From NCBI GenBank assembly GCA_003260075.1, contig QLIY01000154.1:62001-126000 (forward strand): a DNA stretch of 64,000 bases. The letters run 5' to 3'. The notes beneath the pieces are model-generated. The model saw nothing but the letters and a program-made list of their open reading frames with translations. It searched no databases and was not told where the DNA came from. The translations under genes were made by a program, and so were the position numbers. The stretch comes from Phallusia mammillata (Eukaryota > Chordata > Ascidiacea > Phlebobranchia > Ascidiidae). This document shows positions 1 through 12,800 of this stretch, in pieces; the first letter of the stretch is position 1, and every line of letters begins with the position of its first letter.

Positions 1-1950
1 GACAGCTTTTCCAGTTTCCAACAGAACCACATTCGCTTTCAATAGGTAAGATTACCAACTACACTGGCATGCGATTCGGCTGATTCATACAAAGTTATTT
101 TGAAGATTTTTTGGTGAATGTGAAGTAAGGTCTCAAATAAGCTAAATAAAAAGCCACCAAACCCAAGATAAGTAACACTATACACATATCTGTTCAAAAG
201 TTTAATGGCGGATATAGAGGCCCGAACAGACGTAAAAGCGACATGGAGTAAATTATATATACTCCTCATATCACTGGTGATGACATCAGCATTTGCTGAA
301 ACGTTTAAATAATAAAGCATGTCAGTTTTACGTCTATTTGGGCCGTTAAACCTAGATTTGTGTAGTAGCACATAATATTTCTCACGTAGAAAATTGCTTA
401 TAATCCCACAAAGTCCTGATCTATACATACATGCTTTAAATTAACTCAGTGGTTCTCAACGCGTGTAAGGCCATGGACCACCAGAATAAATGAATATCGT
501 GGACCAGTCCATTGTTAGGGCAAAAAACATCCACGGCAAGCATATTTGCTTGATTCATTTTTCTTCATACAGAATTTCGAGGAGTGATATCAAAAATTTA
601 ACAGCTAACAATAAATAGCACAAAACTTGCTTTTTTCGTACTGAAAATTCAATAAATTGTATGCAACTATTTCCAGTTTATCACCAAATACAATAAACGT
701 CCTGTGGACCACTCAAAATGTCTTTATAGACCAGTTAAAAACTATGACCACTACACACTTGCTTCGGACTTAAGTTAACTGATCCAAAATCATATTTACT
801 TTAACTGTAATGTGTTTTCATGGAAAGGTGTTCCTGAGGTGACATCCACTCCAGTGGGCAAATCTGCAAACAATTTAGCCAAAACTCTTCCCCAACTGTC
901 GTCACCAAATTCGTCATCGTCCACGTCATCAGGAACTTGTGCCGCTTTTTTCGGTTCAATCGCCGACACACTGTCCGCCGCCGGCCCTGACCTCAATGAC
1001 CTTGACCTAGATTCCAGTTTGGCTGACCTTTCGGCCTTGCAGGTTAGTGGTCAGTTTCTATTCCCGTTTTCATGGAAGCAAAGCTCGTTTGGTACAAAAA
1101 GGGTAAAATGAAAAACTTGCAACTTCTTTTCTCGGGTAGGGGGAACTCTTTTATACATAACCGCAAACAGTCAGATGGCGTTAATGCAGACCAGCGATTA
1201 CGGTACACCAGAGTCTTAAACGGGCCTGAAACTGGAGTCCGAACCCGAATCGTTTTTGGAAAGCCCGCAATTGGTTTTAAACAAGGCTTTTTCAGAAACC
1301 CAAGCCCGAACCCGGCCCAAAAAGCCCGGTAATACATATCATGGTATATACCCGGCCTATTGAAGTTTCATACCGAGTCAAGTTTTCTTCCTAACTTTCC
1401 CATTTGGCAAGGAAAAAGTCTAGGGTGTCTTGGGTTCGAATCCCACCGCAACGCTATAACTTGCTATGTAGAAACGCTTAAGCCTTAGCGGTCGGCTTGA
1501 TTCGGTCTGACTCCTTTAAAATGTTTTACGCTTTATAGAATTAACGTAGTATGGTTTCTTTTCTCGAGGTTCGATCCCTGGACGCTCCCTTCAGTTTGTG
1601 TTGGTAAAGTGCGCCGGACTCTTCGGTCAAATTCTTGCTCGAAAATTCGAAAAAAAAAGTTTCAGTCTGTTATTTTCCCACAGGTTCCGTTTTGGGACGA
1701 AACAACCGGTGTAGGAACACCACAAGATGGAGCCAGTGATCCACTTCTGTCTAGTGACGTTTTTGAGGAAACAGATGGACATCAAACAGGCCCACAAGGC
1801 GATGCTATGACCCAATCTTTCCACATCATGGGTCAATCTGCCCACAGAGGCGGTGACCCTCCTGGTCCGGATGTATTCCCGTCACGCTTTGGTGGAGATC
1901 TATCCTATTTGGCAAGCACGGGAAATAACAAGCCGGTCATGCTTCACTGA
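1..1950 (+). CDS. 3' end of an unrecognised multi-exon gene (last three coding exons)
   Basis: Three exons join in one frame: 1-45 (cut by the window edge; donor GTAAG at 46), 828-1042 (acceptor AAAG, donor GTTAGT) and 1684-1950 (acceptor CCCACAG, stop TGA at 1948-1950). Phases are 1 then 0, so they splice cleanly. The visible C-terminus is about 174 residues, Ser/Thr/Pro/Gly-rich, with an acidic amphipathic stretch (DLNDLDLDSSLADLSAL) and no Cys pattern, membrane helix or catalytic motif, so it looks like a disordered tail. I do not recognise the family. The strand opposite 828-1042 also reads as an acidic peptide, but only the plus strand gives consistent splicing and a terminal exon. Confidence is good for the exons and nil for function. 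Confidence 0.6.
170..440. repeat. Foldback (inverted-repeat) element with degenerate hammerhead-like centre
   Basis: The left arm (about 178-250, acactatacac..ctgttcaaaagtttaatgg..cgaacagacgtaaaagcgacatg) is roughly complementary to the right arm (about 318-355, aagcatgtcagttttacgtctatttgggcc). Between them lies tgatgacatcagcatttgctgaaacgtt. The same arms recur at 18,907-19,065 and 27,245-27,366. No coding potential was seen. Probably a non-autonomous mobile element. Confidence 0.55.
447..757. mobile_element. hAT-like MITE, degenerate right end
   Basis: The left end reads CAGTGGTTCTCAAC, a hAT-type terminal repeat shared with many elements here. Internal tggaccaccag and gtggaccactc resemble the element at 2,566-2,876. 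The right terminus is diverged and I found no clear target duplication. Confidence 0.4.
1390..1610. repeat. tRNA-like SINE fragments in the last intron
   Basis: Contains B-box-like GGGTTCGAATCCC at about 1432-1444 and a second GAGGTTCGATCCC near 1565. A similar B-box lies on the minus strand at 8,842-8,854. No complete cloverleaf was found, so this is called SINE remains rather than a tRNA gene. Confidence 0.35.
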
Positions 1951-2565
1951 AAGTGGTATTTTTGAAAAGGAAATTAGAGAAACCGATTTGCCGTAGACTT
2001 TTTGTAATTTTTAGCTTTAATTTTTTCCACTTTTGTCAGAATATTTGCACTTAATTAAAACTTGTTTGCCACACTGAATAGGTGAACTGTTTTCCCCCCA
2101 AACGTGGCATCATGTTGGAAAACGCTACTATTCTAGCATGAAAAACAGTCCATCATGTTGCTGTATAACAGATCGCAATCCAATACACTTTAACCCGCTG
2201 CTTAATTCCAGACTTTCTGCTACATAAAACCCTATAGCTCGCTTTTTTTGCAAGCTAGCTAACTCTAACCTAAAGCTACTGATATAACTGTTGGTAGGTG
2301 TGGTCTCAAACGTTCTATGTTGCGCATAGACTGTTTCTCTCTATAAAAAGTATTTTCGTAATTCTTTAACGGTGTCGTCGGCTGTTGCAATACGTTTCGT
2401 CTTCAACTATCCGTTTCTCTTTTCAGGATTTTTTTTTGTTTCTTTGGCCCTTGTTTGAGTAAAATATTTTTTTTTGGTCAAATAAATGTTTCATTTTGCT
2501 TACTGCTTTTTTACGGGAAATTTGCCCTTTGCGTGTAGGAAATAAGAAGCATCTTTAGCCTAGAA

Positions 2566-2876
2566 CAGTGGTTCTCAACTGGTGGATGGCTTTTTGTGTA
2601 GTCCACTGGACGTTAATTATATTTGGTGATAGATTGGAAATAGTTGCTCATAATTTATTGAATATTCAGCACAAAAAACCTTATCCAAATTATTTACCAT
2701 TTTTTTGTTTGCTGTCAGTTGTTTGATATCATTCCTCAAAATTCTGTAAGAATATATTTCAAGCCAATATGCTTGTCATGGATCCTTTCTTTATCCTTAC
2801 TTAACAATGGACTGGTCCACGATATTTGTTTAACTAAACTGGTTATCCATGGCCTAAAACGAGTTGAGAACTACTG
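2566..2876. mobile_element. hAT-like MITE with 8-bp target duplication
   Basis: Terminal inverted repeats CAGTGGTTCTCAACT and GTTGAGAACTACTG bound the element. Flanks are GCCTAGAA on the left and GCCTAGAT on the right, a 7/8 target-site match, as expected for hAT transposition. No transposase is encoded. Confidence 0.75.
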
Positions 2877-3325
2877 GCCTAGATTTTTTGATTTTTATTC
2901 AGTTGTTTATGCTGGAAAACCAATAGTTTTAAACCCTTCAGACTTCAAAAACAAAAACAAACATCTTTAAACACTTTTTTCGTCATTTGAAATCAAAATT
3001 CGTTTACACTGTGAAGCGAATCAAAAGTACAAAGCCTATATATTTTTTGTTTCACTGTGTTTTCAAATCAAAAGCCAGTATGTACTAGTTTCATTCCGTA
3101 TTTTGGGATTGTTTGTGCATTATGACAGAGTTTTAACAAATGTTTCAAAAGTGTATTCAATTTACGTACACATATTTTTGTTTTTGAGTTTTATAACGAA
3201 TAGTGCCTTGCCTGCTTCTATATTTTTGTAACCACTGTTTTTTGTTGCCTTTACAATTGTCGAGAGCAAATTGTTTTAATCACTTAAGTCTTATGCGGTA
3301 TTTTATTACTCGAGTTAGAACACAT

Positions 3326-3495
3326 TAGTTTTTAAGCTTGTTTTTACAATTGTTGTTTTTCCACAAACACATTATGCTTTCCACGGTTTTCGATTCCGAC
3401 TTACCCCCCCCCCCTTAGTTTTTAAGCTTGTTTTTACAATTGTTGTTTTTCCACAAACACATGTTGCTTTCCACCGTTCCACGGTTTTCGATTCC
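3326..3495. repeat. Tandem duplication split by an 11-C run
   Basis: About 78 bp beginning ttagtttttaagcttg, ending just before the C run at 3,404-3,414, is repeated immediately after it with small differences. This is the first of many homopolymer-junction duplications; see findings. Confidence 0.8.
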
Positions 3496-4571
3496 GACTT
3501 ACTTTGTTTTTCGATATCGACTCTAACCAAAACAACCGCCCTTGCACAATTTGTTGCTGCTTTAAAAAAAAATATAAATTCCGACTCCTACTCTACAATA
3601 TTTAAGAAATTACGATTCCACCATAAACAAAGCTTCGGGGACCGACTTTACAACCCTGTTGCTTTACAAGATATATTGTACAGTTAATTTGACTCCTATT
3701 GTTTTGTTTCTGCAACTGATTGTTGTCTCCGATTTTTAACATTTAAACACATTTATATTCATCGTAAAATCTGTTACCTGTGAAAACTCCTAAACCCTAT
3801 AATTTTTTTCGAACAAATCTTTTTTGTAAGGCAACAACTATTTTAACTTTAACCCAAGAAAAGCTTTTTATCTGAAAACATCTTGCCAGTTAATGTTACA
3901 GTTTAATTACTTTTCTTCAACTTTGTATTTTTGTATCAGATGTTCTATTTTTGTAAAATACTGTGCACTATTTCTGGCGAATCCCACACACGATATAAAG
4001 CTTTGTATTTTTTATCACTTCGCACGTGTTTTGTTAGCACTTTAAAGCCATACACATATAGTACACCTATAAAGCTCTTTCAAGTGAACGTTGTACTTAA
4101 AGGGAATCCGAAACTATATCAAATAAAAGTCTTTTTTGCTGGGCGTAATCAATTTTTGTAGCACATAATATCACGTATATTATCTCAAACAAAATATATT
4201 AGGCTAGTATTTAAAAAAATAAATGCTTCGGTTTTCCTTTAAGATTGTACAACTGCATGCTTTATTTTGTGCTGCATTGTAACGTTGTTTGGTTCAACGC
4301 CTTGTAGCCGATGGGCCAAACGTACTTAGTATCAGTCTTGTAACGGAAATGTGAAGCACAGTTCCGTAATTAAGACCTATTTTTCGTTTACTTAGAACAT
4401 TTTTAGATTACTTCGATTTTTAAATGCTGAAATAAAGTCGTTTTATTACATTTGAAAAGGATGGCTTATTTTGATTATCTTATTGAGACAAAGTGTAGAC
4501 GTACTTTAATCACTGGTTTCTAATCTTACATTGGACTCTTCAAAGTCGCGGAATTTATGACAAGTCTAAAC

Positions 4572-4868
4572 CAGTGGTTCCCAACCTTCATGGCCGAATT
4601 CATCACTTGACAATTCGAACATTTTCATTCCTCCCCGAAAGACTATACCAGTAGATACTAAACCATACAAAGATCATTTAAATTTCCCCCCCCCCTTCCT
4701 CCCCTGAACTCATAAAATTCCTCCCCGGTTGGGAACCACTGATTTAATTTGTAGGTCTTTTATCAACTTCACTGATGCTATTTCCAGAGCTAAAGTGTTT
4801 ATTTACAAACAAATTAAAGAAAAAAATTCCTACATAGTGGGGAATTCATTCCCGGTTGGAAACCACTG
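4572..4868. mobile_element. hAT-like MITE, internally rearranged
   Basis: The left end is CAGTGGTTCCCAACC and the right end GGTTGGAAACCACTG, with flanks GTCTAAAC and GTCTAAGC (7/8 target duplication). A second right end (ggttgggaaccactg, about 4,726-4,741) and a C run near 4,687 lie inside, so the interior is duplicated or nested. Confidence 0.65.
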
Positions 4869-4970
4869 GTCTAAGCGAATAGCAAAAAAACACATGCAAG
4901 ACCAATCCTGTAACTATATTTACTGAATTCTGCATAAATGAAATACGGTCATAGCTAAGATCGAAACTGG

Positions 4971-5212
4971 ACGATGTTTTTCATTTAACCTTATTTTTAT
5001 GTCAAATTTTCAATTAGGGGGTCAATGATATTTGTTCTTCGCATTGTTCAAGACTGCTGCCTAACACTCTACAAACAAATGCCGAGCCCCCCCCCCACGA
5101 TGTTTTTCATTTAACCTTATTTTTATGTCAAATTTTCAATTAGGAGGTCAATGATATTTGTTCTTCGCATTATTCAAGACTGCTGCCTAACACTCTACAA
5201 ACAAATGCCGAA
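4971..5212. repeat. Duplicated ~115-bp block around a 10-C run
   Basis: 4,971-5,085 (acgatgtttttcatttaacc..) recurs at 5,097-5,210 with two single-base changes. The C run 5,087-5,096 separates the copies. Confidence 0.85.
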
Positions 5213-5302
5213 AATTACGTTTAATCATATAAACAAACTGTCAAAGAAAACACGATAAGTTAGGCTATCGACACATATCAGGGAACTTTTGTCATCGCAC
5301 AA

Positions 5303-5901
5303 TCAAGGCTTGGGCAGCATGTGTTCTCGGCTCTCAGATTTTCGGATGTTAAACATACTGCGAAAAGTTCGTCGTAATCCGGGACGTCTCCGATCACGTT
5401 CTGTAAAAAATAATGGCGTGCGTTCAAATCCCCCCGCCCACTATTTACCCAAAAACTGAATACGAACTTTTTTTACATTTGAGCCGTTAGTCTGACCAGG
5501 TTGGGCTTCAGATTTTTTACAGTAACGTGCCATTTGTCTTTGAGCTACAACTCCTATTTTGCGTTCTAATTTACGTACTCTTTGGCGTTTTTGGGCACTA
5601 AAAGTGTTCAGTTCTGGTTTTGTGCACTTTGCGTTAAGAGAACAGAAATTAGCCAATCCTTCAGCTCTGGTTTACAATAGTGTTACCTGATTGCACAACA
5701 GACACGTGATCATATTCGTCCAGGTCACCCAATGACGCAAGAGTGCATGATGGCGTCACTTGGTTGTAGTTGATTGGTTCCGGGGGGCTATCGTTCGATG
5801 ACAGAGAGCTGCTGGAGCGATCTACTCCACTGTCCTAGTGCATCAAAGTAAAACATGTAAAACAAACTCACACTTAAATTAACACTGTTTGTTTTAATGA
5901 A

Positions 5902-5961
<60 letters not shown>

Positions 5962-6843
5962 TGGGACTATAGCTTAGCACAAATTTTTAGCTGGTTTGTG
6001 AAACTTAAATATACCTTTATTTTTTTGGGCACCGAAGTAAGAGAATTTTAACTACTTAAAACCAACTTTCATTTGTAATGTTTTTTTAGTTTTTTATAGC
6101 GTAAAAAAACTCTAGATGCCACTAATAATTAGACTACAAATTGTAAAATCTCGTTTTCAAGGCTAATTTTAAGCAATTGTCCAATAGAAGCAACCAATGA
6201 GCAAACATAAAAACGTTTCAGAAAATATTGTACCTTATCGTCTGGTGGAGCAAGACGAAGTTTAGGAGTTGTGGGTGAAGAATAATTCGGGTTAGTGATG
6301 CAATTATTGTTGTCTATATGGAAGAAAATGTACAGTAACCACGTTGCTATTGCCAGTTTATCCTGGGCAATGAATACAGCCAACTCTTTGAAAATACCCC
6401 CCCCCCCCGCAATTATTGTTGTCTATATGGAAGAAAATGTACAGTAACCACGTTGCCGGTTTATCCTAGGCAATGAATACAGCCAACTCTTTGAAAATAC
6501 CAAATCCGAAATTTTCAGAGCTTAGACGAATCCGGTTAATCGAATACCCAATCAGTCAAGAGTTGTAATCAGTAATATGCGCTAATCCGGACGATTCTTT
6601 GCACAAGTTGAAAATTTTCTCACAATTAAACGGATTGTACGATTAACCAGACTCTTTTGTAGTGTTTGATTGTACACAGAGTCTTAAACAAAGATTTGGC
6701 TAAACTAGCGCAACTATTTTCGCACTTTTTGGTGCTCACCAATGACAGAAGTTTCGTCCCCTCTTGCTGTTTGACTTCTTATTCCTGGCCGCTTGCGGCG
6801 CGGTTGAGCAGTGTAGTGAACTTCAAATGAGTTCCTCGATCTT
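5303..6843 (-). CDS. Cytoplasmic tail exons of the receptor gene with NPxY motif (exons 17-20)
   Basis: Exons 6843-6740, 6313-6234, 5834-5687 and 5400-5303 follow the membrane exon in phase. Exon 6313-6234 contains CITNPNYSS, fitting the aromatic/hydrophobic-x-N-P-x-Y signal that recruits PTB-domain adaptors and clathrin machinery. The tail also has basic RRKRPG and [13 protein letters not shown] stretches and a Ser-rich acidic segment. The stop TGA is at 5,305-5,303. A truncated duplicate of exon 6313-6234 lies beyond the C run at 6,397-6,408. Confidence 0.8.
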
Positions 6844-9800
6844 CTGTATGTGACAGCAATAACAAAACAAGAAATATTTGATTTAGTAAGACAATAAATT
6901 ACATTGGCTTAAGCCTCGTTAAATAAACACAATCATCCTGTCTTTACAACTTAACGTGTGTAAGAAAGGCCTTTTATGTCAATGAAATGATTTGGGGCTA
7001 AAACATTGTTTTTGTAGTAAGCAGTGGTTTCCAGTTCTAAGTGTCACCAAGGTATGAGAATCCCAAAATCACATTTTATCAATGGCTAAAATGCTTCCCA
7101 AATTCTGTACATACCACCGCATACTAAATGTTTATAAATTATAAGGTGAAGAACCAATTAGTTTGATAAATACCATTCAATTGTTTGTCGTTTATCTGGT
7201 GTAAAAGAAAACGTTACTTTTTTACAAACCACCTTTACTTACTTTAAACAGTAATGCACCAAATAACCGACAACAAGTCCCAGTAATACCAACGCCGCCA
7301 CTGCCCCCACAACCTTCCCCATGTATGACGAAAGCATGACGCTGATTACGTCATGGATCGGATCTGAACGCTCTGGGGGTGCAAGGGTCGAGTTAGTCGT
7401 CCGGGCTACAGAGGAAGTGGTTGTTGAAAGAAAGGCAACCGGCTTGCTTGATAGCGAAGAAATGTTGGTTGGAGTTGAAAGACTGGAGGATGGCAATTTT
7501 GACGCTTGGCTTGGAGAGACCATCTCGGTTGAGGTAGAGGTTTTTAAGTCTGATACTAAGTTTGATGTTGATGTTGATGCCTTCGTGCACTGCTGAAATC
7601 CAAATTCACCGTTGGCACATTTGCACACAGCAGCTATAAAACAGAAGTGAGTTTAGTTTTTCAAAGCACAACTGGCTACATTTTGTTTGGCGCGTCTGTG
7701 ATTGCATTCATGCCTTGGTAGCTAGTGGTTCCTTTCACAATATGTTGTATCAGTTGTGTAACGCATTACTGACACCCACTGCCGAAAAGAAGCACTTACG
7801 TCAAGCAGTGTTTAATTGAAGCACAATACAAGAATCTGTTTATAAGCCTTATGAGGAATATAGTGGCAAGTGGCAATATACCCTAATACCAGTCGATGTT
7901 GAGGCTATTATTGCCATTATATTCCTCATTAGTTTTCAACTGCATTTCAAACAATCACAATTAAAAAAACGTATTGGGGTAACTTACCATGTTGGTCTGT
8001 CGATACACAACTTCCGAACTGACCACAGTCCAACTCTAAACAAGTCCACTCAATACAAGATGCGATGCTGGCATTCCACCGGGCAGATGATAGACACGTG
8101 ACACTAAACTCTGTCGCCATTGGCTGGTCTAAAAGTACAATCGGATTGTTGATTTCAAAATGTTTGACAATGATTTAAAAGGACGGTGTAGCTGCAGCGC
8201 GTTTAGCCAATCGTTCCCTCCGCCGTATTGCACTTGTTTTTTTTGCAAGTTAGGCCTATTTCACTTTCTAAGTGTGGCAAACAAACTATTAAATTGATCT
8301 AATGATCTAATGCAATTGTGTCGCTATGTTTTCTTTTTTCGGGCGAAATTAACTTTACAGTAACATTTCTTCAAAGTGTATTTGTGACCATGTGTAGCAT
8401 TGGTAATTAATCACTTTGTGCCTTTTCACAGATAACTCACCCAAAACGTGTCGTCCTAGCCCGCATTTTAGAACAAGTTTTTCTCCAACATCAAACGAAT
8501 GTTTAGCGGGATTTCCAACAACTTCAACAGAATCGGGTAGATAAGGTAAAATGCACTGTATCGCGTCAATTTCTATCACCGACTCGTGTCCTTGATAGAA
8601 GGTGTTTTGTTGTTGGACTTCATGTTGCTGCTGCACTGTAATGGCGGTTGTTGTGGTCACCGAGGAACTTTGAGAGGTTGTGGATTCGGATTGGGGTTGG
8701 ATACCTACAAGCAAAATAAAATAAAATGAGCCAACCAAATCATAGTAAGCCAGGCCTAGTGAAGGCGTCATAACGAATCAGACGGTCACCAAGCATTTCC
8801 ATATTGCAAGGCGTGTAAGCTAGATAAATCTAGTCTGCGGTGGGATTCGAACCCACAGCCAGAGCCGTTCCGGGGTTTGTGTAAAGCAGTGGTTCCCAAC
8901 CTGCCACGCTTTGGTGGAGATCTATCCTATTTGGCGAGCACGGGAAATAACAAGCCGGTCATGCTTCACTGAAAGTGGTATTTTTGAAAAGGNGTGGAGG
9001 CAAACATTTTTAGTAGCATTAACAACAGTACATTTTTTTAAAACTGTTTTTAATAATCCTGCATATGAGTGCAAACTGTTTATCAAACCCTTGGTTTAGG
9101 AAAAGTTGTATTTGTTACCTCCATTGTGACATCACAACACACATTAACAATAGAACTTATTGTTTCAAGTATTGTACTCCAGAAAATTCGTCTCTTCGTT
9201 GCATTGAACGCTACGGTACAGAACTTTATTAAGATTGAAGGACTGTGAAGGTTGATTAAAAATCTGCCCCAAAAAGCGAAATTATAATAACGTATAATGC
9301 AGGAAACGAAAAACATAACAAGACTAAATTACGTTGGGGGTCCGCGGATCTATACAATTTATAAAAGGGGTCCGTGACTGCAAAAAGGTTGGGAACCACT
9401 GATGTAAAGGGACACTCCTCAAAAAACGTGTTACAAAACAACTATNAAAAACACGTTTGCTTTACAGCCTGTAATAGAATGCTAATGCGTTTCAGTCATT
9501 ACAAAGCCGTGGATGCGCTGATTAGTGACCTGTAGTAATGGTGCTAGTAGCCGATAACGCCCCTATTGTTTTACTTTTAATTTATGGTGTAGTTTTTCTC
9601 CGCTGTATGTCTTGTAACAAATTTGGCACATAGCGTTGATTTAAATTGTGAAAAAAGTACCAATCTGCTTAAATAACAGATGTGTGTGTTCAATAAGCTA
9701 AATCGCAGTATGTGTCTGCTATATGGTCACAGGAAAGGTGGGTGTTAAAGTGGCAGTTGTTGCACATAAAGACAGAACAGATACTCACCCACACACTTGC

Positions 9801-12800
9801 TGAGGTCGGTGTCGATGATCATACCGGACGGACACAAACAGCGAAAACCGTTAGGCCGAAGAGCGCATGCATAACTGCATGTTGCTGATTTACAAGCATC
9901 AACATCTAAAACACAAAATAAATGAGACTTTGAACGTTTTTTAAAAAACATTCTGGTGGTCGGATTAATAAAAACTCCTTCGGTAATAATTTTATTCGAT
10001 ACAAATATACAAATTCTTGTGGTTTGAATTGTTTACGTCAGGGTCAAGGGCTCGAAAATTTTTGTGAAGCTTTTTTATTGTCGCAACTTTGGAAACGTTT
10101 TTTTTTTTCAAGGATGAAATCTGGTCGTGAACAGTATCGTGAACATATTGTCGTGGAAAGATTTCATCTAAACAGATTTGGACGATTGTTTCATAAACGC
10201 AAATAAAGTATGGGCGCCCCAGAACAAAAACATCATAGCAAGTCGTAATCTACAAAACCCTGTTCCATATAAAAGCCCCATAACTTTACCTTGATTGTAT
10301 ATTTGCAAGGAAGGGTAAGAAACTTTCACACCAAGTAATCTGGAAGTGTCTAAACCCTTGTGCAATGGTTCGTGTAAATGAGGATAACCTTCTGGTTTTC
10401 CCAACATGGAATCGATCCGCCAGATGTCACCAGTACGATTGTCACTAAACACGACTTTGTTCTCGTACACTGCGAGTGAGAAAGGAGAGCGAAGAGCCAC
10501 GACGTCCATAGAGCGGGCAATCAAGGTCTAGAAAATAAAATAAAAAACTTTAAATACGTTAAGATGAACACTAAGTCATGACTGGGATCAGCCATGAAGC
10601 GTTCATGTTGACCAGCGATCACGACACACACAGTCATGGTACGCTAGGCCTAATAAAGGAGTTATGCAGAATCGAATAGCCTACAGAAGGAAATGTATTT
10701 TTCTTAGTTTTTAGAAACGTTTTTTGTACAAAGTTTGTTCTGACATGTTATCATGTATTTTGGTATATTTTGAATCGAAAATCGAAAGGTGATTTAATTT
10801 TTAATTGCTCTGAGGCAACTCTTTGGGTTTACTTACCACCATACAAAACACAAATATTAGAAAATTCAAAATGTGCCTAAAAAGGAACAATTGCCTTTAC
10901 CTATGTTATGGAAATATGAGATTTAGGCGTAACCTAACTGTAAAAACTCTTATGGTTACTTACCCGTTTCAGGTTGCCATCAAGGGTTTTCATCTCAATC
11001 CTCGCGTCAAACATATTCGATTCGCTCCAGTAAACCACCTCTGTGACGTAATCAATAGTGACGCAATGAATGGTGCGTACGAGCTCCACCTCGAAATCTC
11101 GTGGGTCACTTCCGTCCATGTTCAAGTACACAAGCTTGGACGGAAGAAGAGAGTTACCCTGATCCGCTACTAGCATAATCCTGCGAAAAATTCAATCCGT
11201 TACCATATTAGGAAATTAAGGGATCTCATTGACCTCGGTACTGTTAGGAAGTTTTTAGTGTGAAAGCTTCGTCACTGACTGATAAAGTATTTGATTTACA
11301 TACAAGTTTTGCACAAAAGTTTATTAACTGTATTTACTGCATACATGTTTCTTTGAGAAACCGTTTGAAAAGAACCTACTAGACCTGAAGAGTTTTTTAC
11401 TAGAATCTGATTGTGTTTACGCACAACAGCTGCTTGACTATGCTGTGAATGCACCGTATAATTTTCCGTGCGTTTTGTTTTGGACAGAGATATATATTTC
11501 TTTTAGAATAAACTTCTTGCTACGTTTATGCATGAGAATGGATGAAGTGTCATAAAAATCGTATTAGGTTTCGCTACCACATGCGTTTACAAAATTTCTT
11601 ATAACAGACTTTCAGGCAATTTAATTTTTTTGTGTTTTTTTATGTTGGTTTTAATATAGTTATAAAATATCAGTAAAACTCGTTTGGAAACTCAAATCAA
11701 AATCCGTGTACCTTCGGAATCACTTACCCTTTGTTGGGAAATAGTGCGATCGAAACAGGATCAACAAACTCGGCAATTTTGATCTTCTTTATGTTGTTCA
11801 CCTGCGTTCGCAGCAACGGAACAACATTTACGTGACCTTTCGTGGCGCTTGTCCCTCTACAGGCCACGTACAAGTTGGGCGTCAACCAATCCAATGCCAG
11901 TGCGACCGCCGAGGGCACTGTTAAAGTATGTTTTAACTGTAAAAATGATGGAACAGTAACGTTTTGAAAAAGGTAGTCGTATTAATTAACGGAATATTCA
12001 CAAACTAATTCGGAAATAGAAAACTTACTTCGTAAAACAATGTGATGCGCATCATCGATTCGCAGAAAATTTATGTTTCCGGTTTCCAGTTCAACCCAAA
12101 TAAGCGTGTTGGTGTTGACGTCATGTTCCATAGTTAAAATGCTGTTGAAACAAGGTTAAAAAAAATAAACTAAGTTTTCAAAATCAAGGTCCTACAATTT
12201 TATACATTAATGATGAAAGAAATAACGCAGAAAAATAAATAAAAAAAGTAACAAATTTAGCGAAAATTCTGAGACAAAAGATATTGGTGTATGGGTAATG
12301 TTGAAACACAGATCAGTTCACCGAGGTCTGAAATCAGGTAAACGGAAAATGACATCCTCTCTCCATTCGGGACTTCGTAAATCACGTCTCATTATTTGAT
12401 TTTCAGATACATAAAAGAGAAAAACTGTTGAATCTGTAGAAAGCAACAAAAGTTTTTACAGTATTTTTGCAGATTTTTTACCACAGTATTAATATCTTTT
12501 ATATGTAAGATTTGATTTCCAAACAAAAACAAGAAAAAATGTTTCTTACCGTTGTTTAACAAACAATGTGTCGAATCAGTTGGATCAGTCCTAAACGCAA
12601 ATACTTTATTTTGATTTTTTTGTTATGTCATATAGCCTTGTAGAACAAATGTAAAAAGACAGCTACAATTTAACATGTAAAATCAATGTGCCAACACAAT
12701 GGAAAGTTAGTTCCAGAAAGTGCACTCTGTTTCGACCTATAGAAGATTTGGTCAGTGCGTGTGGTGAGACATTAGCCGTACAGACTAGTAATAACAATGC

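Larger units (their letters stand above)
1951..5302. other. 3' untranslated and intergenic DNA between convergent genes
   Basis: This region follows the stop codon of the left gene and ends at the stop codon of the minus-strand receptor gene. Polyadenylation-type signals lie near 2482 (caaataaatg) and 4432 (gaaataaagtcg). It holds two hAT-like elements (2,566-2,876 and 4,572-4,868) and homopolymer-junction duplications at 3,404-3,414 and 5,087-5,096. I see no further gene. Confidence 0.5.

Noticed and set aside
39-428. 129-codon minus-strand ORF
   Set aside because: It lies over the foldback repeat, with no splice context or recognisable protein.
796-996. Acidic minus-strand ORF (DDVDDDEFGDDSWGRVL..)
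   Set aside because: It looks protein-like, but the plus strand gives three exons with matching phases and a terminal stop, so I chose that strand.
7321-7596. 91-codon plus-strand ORF
   Set aside because: It is antisense to the Ser/Thr stalk and membrane exon of the receptor gene, which fits a larger spliced model.
8829-8870. Functional tRNA gene on the minus strand
   Set aside because: Only the B-box arm (GGTTCGAATCC) is convincing; no acceptor stem or complete cloverleaf could be folded by eye, so it fits SINE remains.
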